Assembly: GCA_036389835.1 (NCBI GenBank)
Contig: DASVWC010000108.1
Coordinates: 26,970 to 90,969, forward strand
From: AC-37 sp036389835
GTDB taxonomy: Bacteria > Actinomycetota > Thermoleophilia > Solirubrobacterales > Thermoleophilaceae
Length of the DNA stretch: 64,000 bases
Direction: 5' to 3'
In this document: positions 15,593-24,054 of the stretch, one piece after another
Numbering within the stretch: position 1 is the stretch's first letter
Layout of the letters: every line of letters begins with the position of its first letter
Position numbers and translations under genes: made by a program
The notes under the pieces: generated by a model
Databases searched by the model: none
Told to the model about the DNA's origin: nothing
Seen by the model: only the letters and a program-made list of their open reading frames with translations

Positions 15593-17431
15593 CTAACGCG
15601 GGCCGACGGCGACCGCGAGCAGCGCGACGTCGTCGCCCGCGCCGCCCTCGTCGCCCAGCATCGCCGCGACCACGCTGTCGCACGCCTGCTCGGGATCGCG
15701 TCCCGCGGCCCCAGCCGCGGCCTCCGCGAGGCGGTCCAGGCCGTGCGTCAGGGAGGCCCCGCGCCGCTCCACCAGCCCGTCGGTGTAGAGCAGGAGCAGC
15801 GACCCCGGCTCGAGCCGGCACGAGGACGAGCGCCGGCCGCCGGGCGCGGGCACCCCGAGCGGGACGGCGCGGACGTTCTCGATGTACTCGGTCGAGCCGT
15901 CCGGATGGACGATCAGCGGCGGCGGGTGCCCCGCGCTCGACATCTCCAGCCTGGCGCCGTCGCCGTTGATCCGCGCGAACACGGCCGTGGCGATCGTGTC
16001 CTGGCGCTCGCGCTGGCTCTGGAGCAGGCGGTCGACGCGCATCATCGCGCTCGCCGCGTCCTCGCCCTCGAGCGCGGCGCCGCGCAGCGCGTTGCGCAGC
16101 TGCCCCATCAGCGCGGCCGCCTCGATCCCGTGCCCGGCGACGTCGCCGATCGACAGCGCCAGCCCGCCGCCGGCGAGCTCCACCACGTCGTACCAGTCGC
16201 CGCCCACCTGGGCCTCCGCGCGCGCCGGCAGGTAGCGCGCCGCGACGTCCAGCCCGGCCACCGACGGCAGCGTGTTGGGGAGCAGGCTGCGCTGGAGCGT
16301 CTCGGCGATGCGGTGCTCGCGCTCGTAGAGCCGCGCGTTCTCGATGGCCACCGCCATCCGGTCGGCGGCGAGCTGCGTCACGCGGACCTCCTCGGGCGTG
16401 AAGGCCCGGCGCGTGTACGAGCCGAGCGGCATCACGCCGGTGACCCGCCCCTCCACGATCAGCGGCACGCCGAGCAGCGACTGCATCCCGCTCCCGCGCA
16501 GCGGCGGGATCACGTCCGTGTCGCGCACCTGCTCGAGCACGATCGGCCGCCGCGCCTCCGCGACCCGCCCGACGAAGCCCTCGCCCACGCGCATCCTGAG
16601 GTCGCCGAGGGCGGGCGGCAGCCCCCGGCTCGCACCGAGGTGGAAGGTCTCGTCCGCGTCGGCGAGCACGATCGCCGCGAAGTCCACGTCGAGCATCTCG
16701 GTGACGCGGTTGAGCAGCTCGTCGAGCAGGTCGGTGAGCTTGAGGTGCGACAGCGCCACGTCCGTCACGGCCTGGAGGCGCTTGAGCGACTCCGACGCGC
16801 GGTCCGCCTCGAGCCGCGCCTTCCGCTCGGCCGCGTAGAGGCGCGCGTGGTCGGTGCGGTGGGCCTCCTCGATCTCGGCGATCAGCCGCTCCACGCCGCG
16901 CCGGAGCGTCCCGACGAACAGGCCGGCGACCACGACGGTTCCGAGCGTGATCACCCACTGCTCCTCACCCGCCGGTGGCTTCTCGGCGACGAGCGTGACG
17001 CTGAAGGCAGCGGCGATGATCGCGATCTGGGCCCAGCCCGCCCGCCAGCTGAAGAAGTAGAACGCCGTGATGCTGACCCAGAGGTAGAACATCGAGTAGA
17101 CGCTCGTGCGCTCGTCGGTGAAGTGGATCGCGAGCGTGATCAGCACGGTGCCGGAGGTCAGCGCGACGTGGTTGCTCCAGACGGGCAGGGCGCCCCGGCC
17201 GAGCAGCAGCACCGCGCCCACCACGTACGCGATCCCGAACAGCACGAACAGCCCGGCGATGCTCGTGCCCGGCGGCTGCGGGAAGACCATCGAGACGGTG
17301 CCGATCGTGGCCCCGGCGACGAACAGCATCCCGAGCGCGCGCTGGAAGGTCGGCGAGGAGCGCAGCCCCTCGACGTCCCGCCGGATGACCAGGGAGACGA
17401 GCGCTTCCTCGAGTGCGGCGAGCCTGCCCAT
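15593..17431 (-). CDS. Membrane GAF-SpoIIE protein phosphatase (PP2C type)
   Basis: A 612-residue protein with about six N-terminal membrane helices (residues 30-190), a coiled-coil linker, a GAF sensor domain (about 215-360) and a SpoIIE/RsbU-type PP2C domain (about 375-610). The phosphatase domain keeps GGDWYD, SIGDVAGHG, SSAGHPPPL, LLYTDGLVERR and GDDVALL, which carry the Asp metal ligands. Such proteins dephosphorylate anti-sigma-factor antagonists in stress signalling. No partner switch genes are adjacent. TAGGCT lies 11 bp before the ATG. Confidence 0.9.
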   Translation of the reverse strand: MGRLAALEEALVSLVIRRDVEGLRSSPTFQRALGMLFVAGATIGTVSMVFPQPPGTSIAGLFVLFGIAYVVGAVLLLGRGALPVWSNHVALTSGTVLITLAIHFTDERTSVYSMFYLWVSITAFYFFSWRAGWAQIAIIAAAFSVTLVAEKPPAGEEQWVITLGTVVVAGLFVGTLRRGVERLIAEIEEAHRTDHARLYAAERKARLEADRASESLKRLQAVTDVALSHLKLTDLLDELLNRVTEMLDVDFAAIVLADADETFHLGASRGLPPALGDLRMRVGEGFVGRVAEARRPIVLEQVRDTDVIPPLRGSGMQSLLGVPLIVEGRVTGVMPLGSYTRRAFTPEEVRVTQLAADRMAVAIENARLYEREHRIAETLQRSLLPNTLPSVAGLDVAARYLPARAEAQVGGDWYDVVELAGGGLALSIGDVAGHGIEAAALMGQLRNALRGAALEGEDAASAMMRVDRLLQSQRERQDTIATAVFARINGDGARLEMSSAGHPPPLIVHPDGSTEYIENVRAVPLGVPAPGGRRSSSCRLEPGSLLLLYTDGLVERRGASLTHGLDRLAEAAAGAAGRDPEQACDSVVAAMLGDEGGAGDDVALLAVAVGPR

Positions 17432-17506
17432 CGCGAGAGGTCAGCCTAACCCGCTCGGAGGCGCCGCGGTGAGGCGCGGGTGGCCAGCACAGCCGAATCC
17501 CGTAAT

Positions 17507-17529
17507 ACCCGACTGGGTTTGTGTACTAT
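17507..17529 (+). promoter_or_regulatory. Sulfate operon promoter with inverted repeat
   Basis: ACCC-GACT-GGGT (17507-17518) sits just upstream of a TACTAT -10 box (17524-17529), 32 bp before the ATG of the binding-protein gene. A repressor bound here would block RNA polymerase; the Rrf2 regulator encoded at the end of the operon is the obvious candidate. Confidence 0.45.
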
Positions 17530-17561
17530 GCACGCTCCTCAACTCGACCGGAAAGGTGAAG

Positions 17562-18569
17562 ATGACGCGTACCCCGACTGCCTCCCGACTGCTCGCCGCG
17601 GCGCTCGTGCTCGTGCTCGCCCTGGTGGCGTCCGGGTGCGGGGGCTCGAGCGGCTCCGGGGACTCGATCGCGCTGGTCGCGTACTCGACGCCCAAGGAGG
17701 CGTACGCGCGGCTCACCGAGGAATTCGAGCAGACGCCCGCCGGCGATGGCGTCTCCTTCGAGCAGTCGTTCGCCGCGTCCGGCGAGCAGTCGCGCTCGGT
17801 CGCGTCCGGCCTGCCGGCCGACGTCGTGGCGCTCTCGCTCCAGCCCGACGTGGACAAGCTCGTCGAGCCCAGGAAGGTCGCCGCGGACTGGAACAGGGAC
17901 CGGTTCAAGGGCTTCGTGACCCGCTCCGTGGTGGTCCTCGCCGTGCGCAAGGGCAACCCGAAGGGCATCAGGGGCTGGGAGGACCTCACCAGGGACGGCG
18001 TCGAGGTGATCGAGCCGAACCCGTTCACCTCCGGCGGCGCGCGCTGGAACGTGATGGCGGCCTACGGGTCGCAGACCGCACAGGGCAAGTCCGGCGCGGA
18101 GGCGCGGCAGTTCCTCGAGGACCTGTTCGACAACGTCACCGTCCAGGACAAGAGCGCCCGCGACTCGCTCCAGACCTTCGGCTCGGGCAAGGGCGACGTG
18201 CTGCTCGCGTACGAGAACGAGGCGATCGCGGCGCAGAGGAAGGGCGTCGAGCTCGACTACGTGATCCCCGACCAGACGATCCTGATCGAGAACCCGATCG
18301 CGGTCACCGAGGCGGGCAGGAGGAAGGAGGCGGCGACGAGGTTCCTCGACTTCCTGCGCTCGGAGGCGGGCCAGCGGATCTTCGTGGAGGAGGGCTACCG
18401 CCCGGTGCTCGAGTCGGTGAACGACCCGAAGCGGTTCCCGGAGCCCGAGCGGCTCTTCACGATCGAGGACCTCGGCGGCTGGAAGGCCGTGAACGACGAG
18501 TTCTTCGACCCGGACGAGGGCGTGATGGCCGAGATCAACAAGGCCAAGGGAGTCTCCACTGGCGGCTGA
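17562..18569 (+). CDS. sbp: Sulfate/thiosulfate ABC transporter substrate-binding lipoprotein
   Basis: A 335-residue type-II periplasmic-binding protein with a lipoprotein signal (VASGC, Cys26). VAYSTPKEAYARL, SGEQSRSVASGLPADVVALSLQPD, RKGNPKGIRGW, PNPFTSGGARWN and LLAYENEAI are the landmark blocks of the sulfate-binding Sbp/CysP family. I chose ATG 17562 because it follows AAAGGTG at correct spacing; the frame is open well upstream but over the phosphatase gene. First gene of the sulfate import operon, delivering sulfate to the CysT/CysW channel. Confidence 0.95.
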   Translation: MTRTPTASRLLAAALVLVLALVASGCGGSSGSGDSIALVAYSTPKEAYARLTEEFEQTPAGDGVSFEQSFAASGEQSRSVASGLPADVVALSLQPDVDKLVEPRKVAADWNRDRFKGFVTRSVVVLAVRKGNPKGIRGWEDLTRDGVEVIEPNPFTSGGARWNVMAAYGSQTAQGKSGAEARQFLEDLFDNVTVQDKSARDSLQTFGSGKGDVLLAYENEAIAAQRKGVELDYVIPDQTILIENPIAVTEAGRRKEAATRFLDFLRSEAGQRIFVEEGYRPVLESVNDPKRFPEPERLFTIEDLGGWKAVNDEFFDPDEGVMAEINKAKGVSTGG

Positions 18570-18621
18570 GGCCGCAGCGATCCCGGCGCGCGCGCGGGCG
18601 GCAGCCCCCCGCCGCCTGCGC

Positions 18622-19407
18622 GTGTCGCCCGGCTCGGCTCTCGGGGTCGGGCTGATCACGACCTACCTGTCGCTGATCGTCCTGATCCCGCTGGCCGCGG
18701 TCGTCGACCGCTCCCTCGCGGAGGGGGCCGGCGCGTTCTGGGACGCCGTGAGCGCGCCGCAGGCGGTGGCGTCGCTAAAGCTCACGTTCGCCGTGTCCGC
18801 GATCGTGGCCGCGATCAACGCGGTGACCGGCACGCTGATCGCGTGGGTGCTCGTGCGCGACGAGTTCCGCGGCAAGCGGCTCGTGAACGCGCTGATCGAC
18901 CTGCCGTTCGCGATGCCCACGGTGGTGGCAGGCCTCACGCTGCTGGCGCTCTACGGGCCGAAGGGGCCGGTCGGCATCGACGTGGCCTACACGCGGGTGG
19001 CGGTCGGGCTGGCGCTGCTGTTCGTCACGCTCCCGTTCGTGGTGCGCGCGGTGCAGCCGGTGCTGATGGAGGTCGACCGCGAGCAGGAGGAGGCGGCCCG
19101 CTCGCTCGGCGCCTCGCCGTGGACGGCGTTCCGGCGCGTGGTGCTGCCGAGCCTGCGCCCGGCGATCGTGGCCGGCGCCGGGCTCGCGTTCGCGCGCGCG
19201 CTCGGGGAGTTCGGCTCGATCGTGCTGATCTCCGGCAACCTGCCCTACGAGACCGAGGTCGCGTCGGTGTTCATCTTCGGGCGGATCGAGACCGGCGACG
19301 TGACCGGCGCGGCGGCCGTCTCGGTCGTGCTGCTCGCTGCCTCCGTGCTGCTGCTGGCCGCCCTGTCGCGGCTCGGCCGGCCGGGGTGGGTGGACGATGG
19401 GCGGTAG
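18622..19407 (+). CDS. cysT: Sulfate ABC transporter permease CysT
   Basis: A 261-residue permease with about six membrane helices and the cytoplasmic EAA loop (EEAARSLGASPWTAFRRVVLP near 150-170) that docks on CysA. The first legal start in frame is GTG 18622, 52 bp after the binding-protein stop. The frame is open back to 18559 with an Arg-rich stretch typical of the family N-terminus, so a non-standard upstream start (for example CTG 18559) is possible. Confidence 0.92.
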   Translation: MSPGSALGVGLITTYLSLIVLIPLAAVVDRSLAEGAGAFWDAVSAPQAVASLKLTFAVSAIVAAINAVTGTLIAWVLVRDEFRGKRLVNALIDLPFAMPTVVAGLTLLALYGPKGPVGIDVAYTRVAVGLALLFVTLPFVVRAVQPVLMEVDREQEEAARSLGASPWTAFRRVVLPSLRPAIVAGAGLAFARALGEFGSIVLISGNLPYETEVASVFIFGRIETGDVTGAAAVSVVLLAASVLLLAALSRLGRPGWVDDGR

Positions 19408-20197
19408 GCGCGGACTGCGCCTCGCGGCGCTCGGCTACCTCGGGCTGCTGCTCGCCGCGCCGGTGGGGATGGTCTTCTACCGCGCGTTCGAGCACGGGCT
19501 CGGGCCGTTCTTCGAGGCGCTCACGACCCCGGGCGCCCAGCACGCGCTCTACCTGACCGTGATCGTGGTCCTGATCGCCGTGCCGGCCAACACCGCGTTC
19601 GGGATCGGGGCGGCGCTGATCCTCGCCCGTAAGCGGTTTCGCGGGCAGGCCCTGCTCGACCGCATGATCGACCTGCCGTTCGCTATCTCGCCGGTGGTCG
19701 TGGGCCTCGCGCTGATCCTCGTCTACGGCCAGGACGGCTGGCTCGGCGGCACGTTCGCCGGCGCCGGGATCCGGATCATCTTCTCGACGCCCGGCATCGT
19801 GCTCGCCACGATCTTCGTCTCGCTGCCGTTCGTGGTGCGCGAGGTGCTCCCGGTGCTGCGCGAGATCGGCGACGAGCAGGAGCAGGCCGCCGCGACGCTC
19901 GGCGCGAGCCGCTGGCAGGCGTTCTGGCGGATAACGCTGCCGGCGATCCGCCCGGCCGTGATCTACGGGGTCGTGCTCTCCACCGCCCGCGCGCTCGGGG
20001 AGTTCGGCGCCGTGAGCGTGGTCTCGGGCCGGCTCGAAGGCCGCACGGAGACGCTCACGCTCTACGTCCAGAACCGCTTCGAGGGCTTTGACCTGACCGC
20101 CGCGTACGCGACCGCCGTGCTGCTCGCACTGCTCGGCATCGGCGTGCTCGTGGCACTGACCGTCCTATCCAGGAGGCGCAGCCAGCATGGGTATTGA
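19397..20197 (+). CDS. cysW: Sulfate ABC transporter permease CysW
   Basis: A 266-residue second permease. Six hydrophobic helices and the EAA loop EQAAATLGASRWQAFWRITLP near 155-175 are present, with the CysW-type DLPFAISPVVVGLALILVYG block. Its ATG overlaps the end of cysT by 11 bp and its own end overlaps cysA by 11 bp, so the three are translationally coupled. With CysT it forms the heterodimeric channel. Confidence 0.93.
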   Translation: MGGRRGLRLAALGYLGLLLAAPVGMVFYRAFEHGLGPFFEALTTPGAQHALYLTVIVVLIAVPANTAFGIGAALILARKRFRGQALLDRMIDLPFAISPVVVGLALILVYGQDGWLGGTFAGAGIRIIFSTPGIVLATIFVSLPFVVREVLPVLREIGDEQEQAAATLGASRWQAFWRITLPAIRPAVIYGVVLSTARALGEFGAVSVVSGRLEGRTETLTLYVQNRFEGFDLTAAYATAVLLALLGIGVLVALTVLSRRRSQHGY

Positions 20198-21146
20198 GAC
20201 GTCCGGCATCCACAAGAGCTTCAACGGCCACGTCGCGCTCAAGGACGTGTCGGTGCTCGTGCCCGAGGGCTCGCTCACCGCGATCCTCGGGCCGTCGGGC
20301 GGCGGCAAGTCGACGCTCCTGCGCGTGATCGCCGGCCTCGAGGAGCCCGACGCCGGCCAGGTCCTCATCAACGGCCGCGACGTGACCCGCGACCCGGCCC
20401 AGGAGCGTGGCATCGGGTTCGTCTTCCAGCACTACGCCGCGTTCAAGCACATGACCGTGCGCGACAACGTGGCGTTCGGGCTGAGGATCCGCAAGCGGCC
20501 GAAGGCCGACGTCCGCCGCCGCGTGGACGAGCTGCTCGAGCTTGTCCAGCTCGAGACCTACGCCGAACGCTACCCGGCGCAGCTCTCCGGCGGGCAGCGC
20601 CAGCGGATGGCGCTGGCGCGGGCGCTGGCGATCGAGCCGCGCGTGCTGCTGCTCGACGAGCCGTTCGGCGCGCTCGACGCGCGCGTGCGCAAGGAGCTGC
20701 GCGCGTGGCTCAAGCGGCTCCAGGCCGACGTCGGCGTGACGACCGTCTTCGTGACCCACGACCAGGAGGAGGCGATGGACCTCGCCGACCAGATCGTGCT
20801 GGTCCACGAGGGCCGCGTGGAGCAGGCCGGCACGCCGCACGAGCTGTACGAGTCGCCCGCCAACGACTTCGTGATGAGCTTCGTCGGGCTGGTCACCACC
20901 CTCGACGGGCGGCTGATGCGCCCGCACGACGTCCAGGTGCTCGCGGTGCCGGAGCCGGCCAGCGACGAGGCCGTGGTCGAGCGCGTCTCGCGGCTCGGCT
21001 TCGAGGTGCGTGTGGAGCTCACGCGCGCGAGCGGCGAGCGCGTCGTGGCGCAGCTCAGCCGCGCCGAGGAGCGCGAGCTCGAGCTGCGCGAGGGCGACAT
21101 CGTGCACGTGCGCGGCGTGGACGGCGCCTCGGTGCTCGCCGCCTGA
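20187..21146 (+). CDS. cysA: Sulfate ABC transporter ATP-binding protein CysA
   Basis: A 319-residue ABC ATPase. Walker A GPSGGGKST (about 35-43), Q-loop FVFQHY, signature LSGGQRQR (about 132-139), Walker B LLLLDEPFGALD and switch FVTHDQEEA are intact. A C-terminal TOBE-like domain (about 235-315) contains the phrase RLGFEVRVEL seen in CysA proteins. Supplies energy for sulfate uptake with CysT and CysW. 16 bp separate its stop from the Rrf2 gene. Confidence 0.95.
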   Translation: MGIETSGIHKSFNGHVALKDVSVLVPEGSLTAILGPSGGGKSTLLRVIAGLEEPDAGQVLINGRDVTRDPAQERGIGFVFQHYAAFKHMTVRDNVAFGLRIRKRPKADVRRRVDELLELVQLETYAERYPAQLSGGQRQRMALARALAIEPRVLLLDEPFGALDARVRKELRAWLKRLQADVGVTTVFVTHDQEEAMDLADQIVLVHEGRVEQAGTPHELYESPANDFVMSFVGLVTTLDGRLMRPHDVQVLAVPEPASDEAVVERVSRLGFEVRVELTRASGERVVAQLSRAEERELELREGDIVHVRGVDGASVLAA

Positions 21147-21162
21147 GCTGCACAATGTCGGC

Positions 21163-21621
21163 GTGCGCATCCCCGCGAAGACCGACTATGCCCTGAGAGC
21201 TGCGCTGGAGCTCGCGCGGGCGGGGGCGGGGGAGCCCGTCAAGGCCGAGCGGATCGCCGCCGCGCAGGACATCCCGCTGCGCTTCCTCGAGAACATCCTC
21301 GGCGAGCTACGCCACGGCGGGATGGTCGAGAGCCGCCGCGGCGCGGACGGCGGCCACATGCTCGCCCGCCCCGCCGAAGAGATCGCCCTCGCGGACGTGG
21401 TACGCGCGGTCGACGGCCCGCTCGCGAACGTGAGCGGCAGGCGCCCGGACGCGCTCCAGTACCCGGAGGGCAGCGAGGTGGTGCGCGACATGTGGGTGGC
21501 GGTCCGCTCGAGCCTGCGCGAGGTGCTGGAGGGCACGACGCTGGCGGACCTCGCCGCGGGCGAGCTGCCGGCGAGCGTCGCGGCGCGGGTGGCCGACGAC
21601 GACGCCTGGGTCCCGCGCTAG
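21163..21621 (+). CDS. Rrf2 family transcriptional regulator
   Basis: A 152-residue Rrf2 winged-helix regulator: TDYALRAALELA at the start, ERIAAAQDIPLRFLENILGEL as recognition region, and RGADGGHMLARP in the wing. The three Cys that hold an iron-sulfur cluster in IscR/NsrR types are absent, which fits a CymR-like regulator of sulfur supply. Starts at GTG 6 bp after a CACAAT hexamer, so it may also be expressed on its own. Probably controls the sulfate operon it ends. Confidence 0.88.
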   Translation: MRIPAKTDYALRAALELARAGAGEPVKAERIAAAQDIPLRFLENILGELRHGGMVESRRGADGGHMLARPAEEIALADVVRAVDGPLANVSGRRPDALQYPEGSEVVRDMWVAVRSSLREVLEGTTLADLAAGELPASVAARVADDDAWVPR

Positions 21622-21657
21622 GAACAGTTTGCTACCCCATGGGGTAGCAAACCGTTC
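21622..21657. terminator. 36-bp near-perfect palindrome between convergent genes
   Basis: The inner 26 bp (21627-21652) are a perfect palindrome centred on CCAT/GGGG, and the outer five bases on each side pair with one mismatch. It begins one base after the Rrf2 stop and precedes the stop of a minus-strand gene. Most likely a bidirectional terminator, although the loopless form also suits a dimeric protein. Confidence 0.65.
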
Positions 21658-21669
21658 CCAAGGGTCGCC

Positions 21670-23613
21670 CTAGCCGCGGGGGAGCGCCGGCGCGGGGCCC
21701 TCGCGCGGGAGCGCGCCGGCCGGCGCGCAGTGGGTGACGCTCATCGGGCCGGCCGCCAGCGAGGTGAACGTCGCCCGGGCGCGCACCAGCGCAGGGTCGA
21801 CCCCCGATGCGAAGCCCTCCTGCGTCGCGACCGTCGCGGGGCGGTCGAAGGCCACCCGCCCGTGCGCGTCCTCGAGCCCGCGCGGGCCCGTGCGCAGGCC
21901 GCGCGGCGTGAGCCAGGCCGAGTACTCGATCGAGTCGCCCGCCTGCACCGGGAAGGTGAGGCGCACGCCGCACGCGGTCGGGTCGAAGCGGAAGACCACG
22001 CCGGTGCGGATCGGCGCGCCCGGGATCGATCCGAGCGCACGCACCTTCCCCCCGCCGGGGAGGATGGCGACGATCCGCTTGGTGCGGATCGGCTCGCGCC
22101 GCCAACCGCCGCGCATGGTCACGGTCCCGTCCGGGGCGACGCCGACCTCCGAGCCGAACGGGAAGCCGACGACCCCGCCGGTGCGCAGGATCGGCCCGGC
22201 GCTGTCCGCCGCGTCGGCCGTGAACGGCCGGGGGCGGACCACGTCGGTCCAGCGCCCGTCGCGCAGCAGCTTGAGCGCGACGACGCCGAAGTCGTAGCGC
22301 ACGTCGTACGGGTACTTGCCGCTGATCGTCGGCCTGATCACGGCCCAGACCGGTCCGCGCCGGATCACCGTGAAGCGGCTCTCCGCGTGCGAGAGCTTCG
22401 TGCGCAGCGAGCGGTCGGCGGGGATGCGCGTGCCCGCGGGCGGCTGCTTCGCCTCCTCGTGGCCCCACTCGAGCAGCGCCAGCACGAGCCCCCCGAACGA
22501 CGGGCCGCCGGCGCCCGAGTCGAGCCCGGCCACGGGCAGCCAGCGCGAGCGGGCCAGGCTCGGCGTGATCTGGAGCCCCCAGTGGTCCACCCCGTGCTCG
22601 GTGAGCAGGCGCCCCAGCGCGCGACGCGCGAGCTCGCGGAGCTGGGCGTCCTCGGCGGGCGGCGACTCGTCGAGGTCGGCGGCCGCGTAGGCGCCGTAGA
22701 CGGTTCCGGCGAGGCCCCAGGCCTGCTCCTGGTTGCGGCCGAAGTAGGCCACGTCGCCGTCGGGGCCGGCCAGCAGCAGCGACGCCCGGGCCACCTCGAC
22801 GAGGGTGCGGCGCGCCGCCTCGTTCGCGTCGTCGCCGAGCAGCTCGACCGCGCGCGCGTAGAACCCGAGCGAGAGGCCCTGGTAGGCGAGCGGGTTGTCC
22901 GGTGGGTCAGAGAGGACGAACGCGCGCCCGCCCGGGGCCCGCACGGCCTCGGCCCGGGCCATCGCCGGGATGCGCTCGTTGATCAACCCGCGGCTCAGCC
23001 GGTCGGCCTCCTCGCGCTGCCCGCCGAGCACGGCGGTGGGGACGTCCGAGCGCAGCCCGGTGGCGAGCAGCTCGCGGATCTCGACGGCCTCGACCAGCCA
23101 GTGGTTGCCGTAGTGGGTGACCGCGGGGATGCGGATCATCTGCGCGTGCTCGAGGAAGTCCTCCCAGGCCGCGCGGTTGTCGCGGAACAGCGGCTCGTCC
23201 GCGGCGTGCTCCCTGGCGATGTTGTAGCCCGCCGCCAGCGCCAGGATCTCGAAGACGCTCGGCCGGTTCGGGCGCCGGCCCGGCTGGAGCGGGTTGGTCA
23301 GCCCGCGCAGGCCGGCGGCGACCGCGGCGTCGTCGCCGGTGCGGACGCCGCTCATCAGCAGCGCGTAGCCCATGTACGCGTTTCCGTAGCGCGTGCCGCC
23401 GCCGACCGACGAGCGGAAGTGGCCGTTTGGGCGCTGGATCGCGGGATAGCGCTCGCGCATGGCGTCGATCAGCGTGTCGATCGGCGCTCGGCCGGCGGCG
23501 CGGGTCTCCTCGCCGCCGTCGTCGCCGCGTACGTTCAGCGCGGCGGCGACGGCGATGGCCAGGGCGCCGAGGATCGCGGTCAGGCGCGAGCGGGTTAGGC
23601 GGCGGGTGCGCAT
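21670..23613 (-). CDS. Secreted or membrane-anchored protein of unknown function
   Basis: A 647-residue protein starting at ATG 23613; the frame is open further upstream but enters the divergent gene and has no signal there. Residues 1-28 (MRTRRLTRSRL, then a hydrophobic stretch) form a signal peptide or anchor. The first half is helical with repeated Ala/Leu blocks and WEDFLEHAQ, HYGNHWLVEA and NQEQAWGLAGTVYGAYA, suggesting an alpha/alpha toroid. The second half is beta-rich (RPTISGKYPYDVRYDFG). This layout is reminiscent of heparinase- or lyase-like polysaccharide enzymes, but I cannot place it in a family. Confidence 0.7.
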   Translation of the reverse strand: MRTRRLTRSRLTAILGALAIAVAAALNVRGDDGGEETRAAGRAPIDTLIDAMRERYPAIQRPNGHFRSSVGGGTRYGNAYMGYALLMSGVRTGDDAAVAAGLRGLTNPLQPGRRPNRPSVFEILALAAGYNIAREHAADEPLFRDNRAAWEDFLEHAQMIRIPAVTHYGNHWLVEAVEIRELLATGLRSDVPTAVLGGQREEADRLSRGLINERIPAMARAEAVRAPGGRAFVLSDPPDNPLAYQGLSLGFYARAVELLGDDANEAARRTLVEVARASLLLAGPDGDVAYFGRNQEQAWGLAGTVYGAYAAADLDESPPAEDAQLRELARRALGRLLTEHGVDHWGLQITPSLARSRWLPVAGLDSGAGGPSFGGLVLALLEWGHEEAKQPPAGTRIPADRSLRTKLSHAESRFTVIRRGPVWAVIRPTISGKYPYDVRYDFGVVALKLLRDGRWTDVVRPRPFTADAADSAGPILRTGGVVGFPFGSEVGVAPDGTVTMRGGWRREPIRTKRIVAILPGGGKVRALGSIPGAPIRTGVVFRFDPTACGVRLTFPVQAGDSIEYSAWLTPRGLRTGPRGLEDAHGRVAFDRPATVATQEGFASGVDPALVRARATFTSLAAGPMSVTHCAPAGALPREGPAPALPRG

Positions 23614-23639
23614 CGACCGGCTGAGGTTACGGCGGCGGG

Positions 23640-23683
23640 CTTGCCGCTCCGCGGCGCCGGGTTTGCCGCTACGCGGCGCCGGG
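23640..23683. repeat. Tandem duplication of a 22-bp unit
   Basis: Units at 23640-23661 and 23662-23683 match at 20 of 22 positions. They lie between the divergent starts at 23613 and 23696, and the GCGGCGCC core is itself palindromic. Confidence 0.8.
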
Positions 23684-23695
23684 GACTCATGGGGC

Positions 23696-24034
23696 ATGGC
23701 CGAGGAGGAGAACGTCAGCGGCATCGGCGGGCACGCCCGCGCTCTCCGCGAGGAGATGTCGCCGGCGAAGGTCGAGGCCAAGCTCGAGGAGGTCGTCGAG
23801 GAGCGGCCGAAGGCGAAGCACCTGCTCGACTTCGCGATCGTCGGCAAGGCTCTACTGATCGCCGTCGTCGTCGCGCTGATCCTCTGGCTGATCTTCAGCC
23901 CGCAGCTCGCGGCGATCGCGCTGGTGCTGGTGTTCGTCGGCGCGTGGCTCGGGCTGGCGCAGATGAGCTACGAGCGCCGCCGCGAGACCCGCGACGCGCG
24001 CTCGGACGGCGACTCGCCTCCCGCCACCGCCTGA
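23696..24034 (+). CDS. Small two-TM membrane protein
   Basis: A 112-residue protein. A soluble, charged N-terminus (MAEEENVSGIGGHARALREEM, then a Glu/Lys-rich helix to about residue 45) precedes two membrane helices at about 48-68 and 70-90, and a short charged tail. Not recognised; it resembles small envelope proteins common in actinobacteria. Its end is 20 bp from the GT39-like gene, on the same strand, although a TAACCT hexamer suggests that gene has its own promoter. Confidence 0.6.
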   Translation: MAEEENVSGIGGHARALREEMSPAKVEAKLEEVVEERPKAKHLLDFAIVGKALLIAVVVALILWLIFSPQLAAIALVLVFVGAWLGLAQMSYERRRETRDARSDGDSPPATA

Positions 24035-24054
24035 CCCCGCACTAACCTCGCGCG

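Noticed and set aside
13789..15969. A 726-codon plus-strand frame
   Set aside because: It runs antisense through the GH63 glycosidase, GNAT and phosphatase genes and shows only repetitive His/Arg/Ala-rich composition.
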